From: Ilex aquifolium
Taxonomy: Eukaryota > Streptophyta > Magnoliopsida > Aquifoliales > Aquifoliaceae
Reading direction: 5' to 3'
DNA length: 64,000 nt
Assembly: GCA_951799425.1 (NCBI GenBank)
Contig: OX637399.1
Location: forward strand, 12,144,501-12,208,500
Position numbers and translations under genes: made by a program. Shown here in pieces: positions 56,345 to 64,000 of this stretch. Each line of letters begins with the position of its first letter. Within the stretch, counting starts at the first letter, position 1. The notes under the pieces were generated by a model. The model had not been told where the DNA came from. It was given only the letters and a program-made list of their open reading frames with translations, and searched no databases.

Positions 56345-56862
56345 TCTGCAAACTTCAGATTAATGAGGGATTGGTTGAATTATGTGAAGCTTGTAGGTCT
56401 TGCTTATGAATGTTTAGTCTGTGAATTCTATAGTAATGTACAAGAAACTGGGCCAAGGAAATTGCGTGCATATGTTAGAGGAATTGTATTTCAGGTTACA
56501 CCCTCCATAATCGTAAACTATTTGAAACCTATACCAAGGCATCAACATCCCCAATATCCTCTTACTATATTGCTTAATATGTCTACCATTGGGATTGAGT
56601 TGATTGGGAATCCGAATTTCGTCTGGGATAGGCCAAATAAGTATATTAAGCAAGGAGACTTGACTGACAAATATAGAATCTTGAATTTGATAACTATAAA
56701 CAATTTGTTGCCCCAGTCTCAGAAAAATCAAATTTACACTAAAAGAGCTTATTTTCTGTATGCCTTTGGAATGGGATACACTATTGACCTGTCAATGCTA
56801 ATAATGGATCAAACGATGTTGACTGTCAAGAATAAGAAGCCCTCACTCCCTTTTGTTGTTTT
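56345..56862 (+). pseudogene. Family A copy 2 accessory ORF, truncated at both ends
   Basis: The open frame here is homologous to the core of family N ORF2: CEFYSNVQ, RAYVRGIVFQVTPSII, RPNKYIKQGDLTDKYRILNLITINNLLP, FLYAFGMGYTIDLSMLIMDQ, KKPSLP. It starts in mid-domain (at the equivalent of RGWLDYV) and stops where the partial family C LTR begins. Its place directly after integrase shows that this ORF occupies the env-like position of the autonomous parent. Confidence 0.8.
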
Positions 56863-58269
56863 AATTTTTTTTGAGTTATGTGATGAATTTAGGCATTTTA
56901 TGTGATTACATAATTTGGTTCCTTGAAGGTGTTTGATAAAATGTCTATGTGAAATAAAGTGTGTTAATTGCATCAGATTATGTGATAACATGCTTGGGAA
57001 AAATTGTTGTTAAATGCAAATATTGATACATTCTCATGATATATTGAGATGATGAGGATTTATGGTAATTATATGTTTTTCAAACAAATTGCCATGGAAT
57101 ATGTAGATATGTGGTTAAATTGTTCATATGGCACTCGTACATATTGGACATTATATTGGTGTTGCAATTACACATTACATTGCATTTGCACGGAAGAAAC
57201 GCATTCATGGGCATGAGACATGAGTGTGGGTGTGTGTGTGTGTGTGTGCATAGTTGATCAAACACCATTATTGGTGAATGATTCATGGGCTCGGGATAGT
57301 TGGGCTGAGGTTCGACTGAGTCACATAGTTTGCATTAAAAATAAGGTCGGGGTTAGCAAGAAGGGCTAGAAAATTTCCTCGGGTGCAAGACCCGGTGATT
57401 GGTATACACACTCCCTTGGTTCAGCCCATAAAGTGTGTGGGTGTACGCGGAGCCCTTGGTGGAAGCCCATGAATTCCGTGTGGGTTGGGTGACCCTTGGT
57501 GTAAGTCCATGAATACCCACCCCAAGAAAGACCCGAGATTTATAATGGTCTTTTGATGTGCAACATAAATGGCGAATTTATATACATTGGCATTGGATTG
57601 TGTTGTGGGAGTCGGATAGGGCTCGGGTTAAAGTGCATGAGTGAGTCTTATCTCATTTCATGGCATGACATGGTAATTTCCAACATTGAATTGCATATTC
57701 TTGATTGGAATAGTTGTTGCTTGTTGAATGTTGCATGTGGACATTTCATATGCACTTAGGTTGGGGAGTGGCCTCTTTAGGAGATACCCTATTGAGCGTG
57801 GCTCACCCTTTATGGGAAAATATTTCAGGTGTGGGTTATACACCGGTGCATGGCTCGTACTTAGGGCCTCAAGGATGAAGAAAAGCCGACTTGTGGCTTT
57901 TAATTCACGTTTTGTAAAACTATTCCGAAAAAACTATGCTTTTGTAAAACATTCGCTAAGTTAGTTTTTGGGCATGTAATGTATGTAAAAGAATTGTAAT
58001 CGAACTTATATGGACTATTTTTAATATAACATTGTATGTTGTTATATGAGTATGGATAAATGGACCCGGTGCGGTCAATGTTATATGATTGCACAAGTTG
58101 TGTTTTTGGGTAGAGCTCCCCGTACGAAGGAGACTCTGCCCGAATTTTGTTAAATTATGGATCCTAGTAAATGGGGCATAACGGCATGATATCGAGTTAC
58201 ACGGGCATTCCGCGGGTTGATGGGTGATCAACGGGTTGACAAAGGACCCCTGGTTTTTGGCGCGTCACA
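56863..58269 (+). repeat. Partial LTR of family C (5' part missing)
   Basis: Follows the solo LTR at 8,610 from its position 9,525 (ttttttgagttatgtgat) to the end (gcgtcaca), with a (gt)n run at 57,230-57,248. No tRNA-Met primer site follows, so this is the end of a truncated solo LTR or a recombination product. ORFs inside it are not genes. Confidence 0.85.
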
Positions 58270-60200
58270 AGCTCAGTGCGAGGTGTTCTCTAACCCTATA
58301 TTTTTTAAGTCCATCATTGCATACCATATTTTTTTTGTTGCATTGAAGACAATACATGAATTAAGTTGGGGGGGGGGGGGATGAGGTGCACCATTTGTAT
58401 GATACACCAATTTTTGTGAAAATTTTTGTTGTTAATGATATCATTTTGTGGTGAAATTCACCATTCACATATTTGACCTAATTTTTTGTAGAATAGTTGC
58501 AAAATATGTGAAAATTTTGAATTTTTTTGTGAAAAATATCTGAATGTTGACCTATATTCCCCTATTAAAAGTGTTGGGGGTTTATTGATTTGTTGATCTT
58601 TGCTTTGAACTTTCAATACATGAGAGCATCATAGAAGTTTATCCTATTGCTAAAAGTATCACATACGTGTTTGCTTTTGAACTCACCCATAAGTGCACCT
58701 TGAATGTGTAATTTTGACAATTTACGGATTGAGTTCACATTTTAGAGCTTGACATGAATAGTGTAAGTGAATAAGTACCCATGAGAGCTTTAGTGTCAAT
58801 CCTTGTTGGAGGGAACTTACATTTACTCAAGGAACAATTTTTCAAATTCCAAATTTGTTCAATAATTTCATTATACTTGTTTTGGTTAGAGTGCATTTGG
58901 GTAGTTGATTGACTTTGTCTTCAAACGCAATATGCTCTCCCATGATTATCTAGAAATGATCTTAGACCATCTTTGACTTACTTTGAGCCTTAGCCTTTTT
59001 CTTGTGAAAATATTATCCCTAGTGTCGTGATTAAGCCTTGTTGAAAATTCGTTTCCATGCCACACAATTGACCAAGCTAGTGTAAAATGACAAAAATTTA
59101 CCACACCTTGGATGTTCCGAGACCGACCATGAGAGATCATAAAGAGAAGGAGTAGTGGTGCGGAAACCCACAAAAAGAGATAAAGGATGAGGATTTAAAA
59201 AATGTTGAATGGAAAAGAACGAAAAATCCAAGAAAAATGAGAGAATAAGGGGTGAAAGAAGAAAAGAATGAGAAAGGATAAAAGAAAATGTTAAGGAAAA
59301 GAATGAAAAAGAAACAAAGAGTGAGTGAAGGTGTTAAGCTGAAGATTCCACAAAAAAAGGAAGTTTTTGACAATAAAGGTCATCCCCTCGGAATAGCCCT
59401 CTTTGTTATCCTCTATCCTTCGTTTTACTTGCCTCAATATCACCCCAATGCCTCATTACAACCCTTGAAAGTCCTAAATGATCTAGAGAAAGCATGGGGA
59501 AAGTATACCTTTAAAGAAAAGAGAAGTTAATTTTGCTATCTCGTGCCCTAACATTCCTTTTATAAGATTATGCCAAGGTTGTTTCATTTTTGTGCATGTA
59601 CTTCATTTTTGGATTATATGTGAGCATACTTCAATTTGTGCATAAGATTATATCTCACATATACACATAAAGAGCATTCCAGGATAATCATAATATTATT
59701 CATTTTTGAGAGAAACCCTTGGTGAGGTTGCATCAAAGCTGAATTTGGAAAGCTATGTGAATGTGAATTCCGTCGGGTAAATGTTTAAATTACATGTTCA
59801 TTCCACACACACACGAGTTTGAATATGAATGTGTAGGTGCATACTCTAGAATAGAATTTAAAGCCATGGAGATGTTTATGTGTGCGTAGTGCGGGTATTT
59901 GAACAATATCGTAATGTAGCCCTATGCTTGTGGGATAGGGGAATATTACTCAAACTTTTGATAGTTGGGAGGAATTAGGAATGCATTTACTATTTGAATA
60001 TGTGCTTTACAATTTAGGTATTTATTTTGGTAGTTAGATTTAGAAATCCATGTCTTATGTTTATGAAAGCATCAAAATTTCAAATCATATTGCAATTTCA
60101 TAAATGGCTTTGGGCATGGTCACTCATTCGTGGTTCACAAGCGTAGTTCAGGTTTTTGGTAGAGTAGAGGTCATAAATAGGTTGTTAGAATGTATAGAGG
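58270..60200 (+). other. Athila-like 3' spacer remains (family B), no gene
   Basis: Begins with a purine run 'ttaagttggg' extended to 13 Gs (58,368-58,380), which resembles the polypurine signal after the accessory ORF in such elements. The segment 58,940-59,050 (atgatcttagaccatctttgactta) matches the 3' spacer of family N at 18,465-18,560. Short ORFs (59,137-59,373 minus, 59,288-59,530 plus) are A/T-composition effects. Confidence 0.5.
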
Positions 60201-60263
60201 TTGAAATAAATTGGAGTGAATGAAAATAAGAGCACAGGGAAGTTTTCAAAAAAAAAGCAAAAA

Positions 60264-60352
60264 CCTACCGATAGGTTTGGTCATAGTTCTACCGGTAGGA
60301 ATTTTCCAGTGCACAAACCTACCGGTAGGTTTTGCGTCGTTCTACCGGTAGG
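60264..60352 (+). promoter_or_regulatory. CCTACCGGTAGG palindrome array upstream of family B ORF
   Basis: Four copies are centred at about 60,269, 60,293, 60,323 and 60,346 (intervals 24, 30, 23). The last is followed by ggttttgcccagaa as at 51,878. They lie about 290 bp before the ATG at 60,643, mirroring the layout before family N ORF2. Confidence 0.7.
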
Positions 60353-60744
60353 TTTTGCCCAGAAAGTTGAAAATCGAGGGTTTAAGGTCATTTTTACAGC
60401 AAAACTGTTCATTTCCTCCATAGTTCTTGACCTCCCAAGCATTCCTATCTCTCTCTAATCTCCTCCAAACTTCAAAGACCCCTCACCCATCATTCAAATC
60501 TTCCATATTTCATCACTAGGATCGATTATTGCTTGGATTTCACTGCAATTCATTGAATCTATCACAAAACCCTAGTTTTCCCATCTTTTCCCCCAAATTA
60601 CATTTCACTTTGGTCTTCTCCAAAAGCTTGAAATTCATTGAAATGGCTCGCATAGGTAAGCTCTCTCTTGACTCTTTTGATCCCATTGACTGACTTTGGA
60701 TGTGGGTTTTGGCCTTCGTGGCATTTGGGACACTGTTGATACTC

Positions 60745-61215
60745 ATGGCCCATACGAAACGAATAGGGACGAGTTCCCTACAACCCGCGGGCACGAGTTC
60801 CCGTAAGAGGGTAGAGGAGGGCCCTAGTGGAGAGGGTGGGGAGAGGAGGAAAAAGCAACGTAATGATGCTCGCACGAAGAGCATAGACAAGAAGAATGTG
60901 ACGTGCGAGCGTCACGTGAACAGGCCCACTCTCGGGCCGAATGACGAGGTCGTAAAAGTGATAGAGGGGCATGGGATTGAGATTTTTTTAGAGCCGGTTA
61001 GTGGGTATAACCCAACGATGTGTAGGGAGTTTTATAAGAGGTTGAATGTGGTAGACGAGGACCTTTGCATACTCAAGACCAATGTGAGAGGGAAGGTCTT
61101 TGAGATTACCCCAGACTTGATATTGACGTTGATGAAGTACCAGAGGCCTCCCCCCAATACCTCGGTTTTTCCACACAACGTTCAATGGAGAAAATCGCTC
61201 CCTGAGTATGTGTAG
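60745..61215 (+). pseudogene. Family B accessory ORF (plant-transposon type), truncated
   Basis: ATG 60,745 starts MAHTKRIGTSS. A Lys/Arg/Gly/Glu-rich basic segment precedes the core REFYKRLNVVDEDL, KTNVRGKVFEITPDLILTLMKY, which is homologous to family N ORF2 but clearly a different subfamily. The frame ends five bases before the second family N element, so the C-terminal half is lost. A small upstream reading, ATG 60,643 with MARIG then a GT splice-donor-like gtaagctc, could be a first exon; this is uncertain. Confidence 0.7.
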
Positions 61216-61219
61216 CTGA
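61215..61219. repeat. Presumed target-site duplication GCTGA (left copy)
   Basis: The five bases before the LTR. The partner lies outside the window, so this is a prediction. Confidence 0.5.
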
Positions 61220-63044
61220 TGATTCGCACTATTTTGTGATCTGAATTATATTATACACCCAAGTATAAATGGTCGAATTGTAGTTTTCTCGCTTTAAGTC
61301 CAAGTATCGATCCCACGAAGAGTTTTAGTAATTAGAATTTAAAATAAAAAAAAATTAGGGTTGTTGTTTAAAGCAGTATAACATTTAATAACTTGTGATG
61401 TGAGCTTAGATTGATAACTAGTCTACTTTAAATAAAATGCGTAGGTAAGCTTCTTAACGACAATAATAGAAAAGGTACCCTTCAGTTTAGGGATTCCATA
61501 TGATTTATATTGGTTAAATACTGGAAATGCCACCTTACATCAATTAACTTCCATGTTACTGGCAAGTTAACCAGTAAGTCTGATGTATGTAAATCATCAC
61601 ACAACAACTTCTTAGGTTAACTAGTGGTATCCATGACAATTGATTAATCTAAGCAAATCAGAAGGACAAGCCATTCATGAGGAATACTTGAATTATTCAA
61701 TTGATCTTTTGATAGTAAGTACGTATATAGCAAACCATAACTCAGTAACTTCTTAGGTTAGCTGGTGGTAATAATAAACCATAACTCAACAACTTCTTAG
61801 GTTAGCTGGTGGTAGTAAGTCATAACACAACAACTTCTTAGGTTAGCTGGTTATAGATGTGTCAATTGACTAATTCGAGCAAACCAGAAGGACAAACCAT
61901 TCATGAGGAATTCTTGAATTACTCAATTGGTCATCTGTGATATATATATATACCTATTAAACATCCTCAGCGTTCTGGTGGAGGACAAGCCATACCAGTG
62001 GGAACACTGTAGATATTCGACAGGCATTAGAGTTATATATAGTAGTTAAACAACCATAATAACCCAAAAGGACAAGCCATTCATGAGGATCATTTAGGTT
62101 TTGTACCATGCATCAGTAGAACATCCTCCGCGTTCCGGTGGAGGACAAGCCATACCGGTGGGAACACCGTAGATATTTAACCGGCAGGTTGATGATGCAC
62201 CGATGACTTAATTTCAGGCACAACACCGAAATTACGTATATCGCTGTATCATGCATGAAGCGCATAATATATATATATATATATATGATTAAAACATCAG
62301 CATTTCCATAATCTAACCAATACTTCTTCATATGTTCACCCTTTATTGAAGGGTATAAGTGACTACTCACGCCCCATTGCTACAGACAAGCAAGGAGTGC
62401 GGACAGTTCTCATTACAACTAAAATTAAAATACAAACTCTAAAACTTCTTTCACAAGGAAAAACTAAAACACAACCACCTTTATTATTAATTAAAACAAC
62501 AAAGTGGCGGCAGTTCAATTATCCGAATAGAAAGATATAACAGAAATGTAGAAATACAGAGTATCAGATGGAGTGTAGGACAGACCGGCTTTGAATTTGA
62601 CTTTCCCTTTTCTCTTTTTCTTTCTCTCTTTCTTTTTCTCTTTGAAGCTCTCCCTTGGCTCTTGGGTGGCCGGCCTTGTTCAAATGAAGGAGGGCACCCC
62701 TATTTATAGGAAAAACATGAGGTGAAGGGATAAAGCCAAACTGCCAAGGGTGACCGTTTGGACGCCAACACTACCGTCCGAACGGTGGTGCTTTGCAATT
62801 GATCCATGTGTCGTTTGCTAGAGCTTACATGTGTCGTTTTACACTTTGGTCCTTGCTCTTTCAAGCTTCTATACATTGTTCCTTGTATTTTTTGTCAATT
62901 TCGCATTTAAACTCTGAAATTTCAAACATAAAACTCATAAAACCCTAGTTTACGCACAAACCCTAATTCATAATTTTTACTTGTTTTATCTTACAAAGTT
63001 GATTATTTAATCATTTTAATTTACATACTAGTTAGAGTTAATCA
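61220..63044 (-). repeat. 3' LTR of the second family N element
   Basis: 1,825 bp, TGATTCGCAC to GAGTTAATCA on the plus strand. It has three copies of 'aacttcttaggttagctggtg' within 61,745-61,855, the 'gcgttccggtggaggacaagccataccggtggga' module twice, a TATA-like run at 62,698-62,706 and a paired palindrome at 62,754-62,785. Confidence 0.9.
62754..62785 (-). promoter_or_regulatory. Paired CCGTCCGGACGG-type palindromes, 20-bp phase
   Basis: 12-mers start at 62,754 (ccgtttggacgc, 9 of 12) and 62,774 (ccgtccgaacgg, 11 of 12), exactly 20 bp apart. Most changes are C to T or G to A. Confidence 0.7.
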
Positions 63045-63060
63045 CACCCCCCAACTTAAA
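63045..63060 (-). other. Polypurine tract of the second family N element
   Basis: On the minus strand, tttaagttggggggtg directly precedes the LTR start, matching aagttagggggtg before 19,645. Confidence 0.75.
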
Positions 63061-64000
63061 CTTTACTAGTCCCTAGTAAATGTAAATTATATAAATTATT
63101 TCACAAAATAAAATATGAACCGAGGTAAAATCATTTTCGTAGATTTTTTCACGATTGTATTTAGTATATACAACAAGCCGTTTAACCCGTAGGTGATTCC
63201 TGGTGGACGAGCTTTGTCTCGTGAAGGTTTTCAGTGAAGCTGCTTACAAACTTCAGTAGTTAGGAGTTTATAACTCATATTTTTCGCAACTAAAATTAAA
63301 TCAATATTCCTGTGCATTGTTACAATACTTCCTTTTTCTGATCACTATAAGAGTAAAACACGTTAGTTGTAACATTATCTATATATTTTTATTAAAATTT
63401 GTGTGTGTGTGTGTATTGATTTCTTTTCTTTCAAAAATCACTCAAGAAATATTACCATCTTTCATGGTAATCTTGATGTCAATCCTTTCCTGAAATACAC
63501 TCAGCAAAGAATACACATATGTTATAGTGACTATTCTCTTAATAGTTACATGTGATTTGGAATATTGTGAACAAAGCAAATAATATCACATGTAATATAT
63601 TTGAAGAACGGGTATTTGAATAAAATTTAATTTTGACATAATCTCATGACTGGATATTAACATTATATTAGACATATTATCAACATTCTCATGTTATGGA
63701 TAGATAGATAGGATTAATATAGATACATAATTTCTCGAATAAAAAATGACTTTATTTAGGTTGTAATGTGGCCATTGGTTTAGGGTTTAAGAAACGACGT
63801 TTATGGGATTCAAAAGCTACAATTTCTTTATATTGTGGCACACCTCTTCTTAGCTTTCTAAGGCTTTGCATATTCATCCTTTTTATTTTTCCATTTTTCA
63901 CTTTCTTGGCTCTTTTCTTTCTGTTTTTCTTTTCTTTGAATAGCCAATACTCTTTTCTTTTCTTTTCACTGTTTTGTTTTCTTCTACTTTTTTTTTTTTT

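Larger units (their letters stand above)
61220..64000 (-). mobile_element. Second family N element, minus strand, cut by the window edge
   Basis: A 3' LTR (61,220-63,044), polypurine tract and about 950 bp of internal 3' spacer that match 18,700-19,644 of the first copy in reverse complement, for example 'gtgtgccaaaaggtagcttttgaaccccatagacgtcgtttct' around 63,785-63,845. The ORFs would lie beyond the right edge. It is clearly older than the first copy, since its LTR is shorter and diverged. Confidence 0.9.

Noticed and set aside
59137-59373. Minus-strand Phe/Ser-rich ORF that looks membrane-like
   Set aside because: Antisense of an A/G-rich tract in a degenerate retroelement spacer.

Overview
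The window is nuclear DNA of a flowering plant, most likely a eudicot. The reasons are GT-AG introns, an intact cationic amino acid transporter gene closest to plant vacuolar CAT2/CAT4, and a dense stack of plant-type LTR retrotransposons (Ty3/gypsy primed by tRNA-Asp, Ty3/gypsy primed by initiator tRNA-Met, Ty1/copia), MITEs and a Mutator-like element. The sequence does not support naming a species.

Layout. 1-3,810: decayed Athila-like Ty3/gypsy element (family A, copy 1). 3,811-6,600: minus-strand Tat-like gypsy fragment split by a solo LTR (4,562-6,311, TSD AACCT). 6,601-8,604: low-complexity DNA. 8,610-11,061: solo LTR of a tRNA-Met-primed gypsy family (TSD ATTAT). 13,177-21,625: complete, very young LTR element (family N, TSD AGCAC) with two open reading frames and no gag-pol. 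21,640-22,817: MITE-like element beside the promoter of the host gene. 23,355-35,941: the 14-exon CAT gene, whose eighth intron carries a minus-strand copia element with a hAT-like MITE nested in its LTR. 38,528-42,079: broken Mutator-like transposase. 42,080-48,609: second tRNA-Met-primed gypsy element, its 5' LTR split by a solo LTR (43,237-44,888, TSD CCATC). 48,610-56,862: family A copy 2 (gag, protease, RT, RNase H, integrase, accessory ORF), itself interrupted at about 51,468-53,183. 56,863-58,269: partial tRNA-Met-type LTR. 58,270-61,219: remains of a third Athila-like family (B) ending in an accessory ORF cut by a second family N element (61,220 to the right edge, minus strand).

How parts relate. 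Family N looks like an internal-deletion derivative of a family A-like parent: it keeps the LTR, the tRNA-Asp primer site, the first dozen codons of gag and the post-integrase accessory ORF, but has lost gag-pol, so it must be mobilised in trans. Its two LTRs differ by one base plus an AT-run length, so it moved recently.

The most unusual signal is a set of self-complementary, CCGG-centred motifs in helically phased arrays. In family A/N, paired copies of CCGTCCGGACGG start exactly 20 bp apart at all six places where they occur, four kinds of LTR context and one internal. Family B uses CCTACCGGTAGG at about 21-24 bp, and the tRNA-Met gypsy LTR uses GGTACCGGTACC at 22/30 bp. In both N and B the motif occurs in an LTR-type context and again just upstream of the accessory ORF. 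This suggests a family-specific protein-DNA regulatory pair in plant retrotransposons; that is inference and is set out in the findings.
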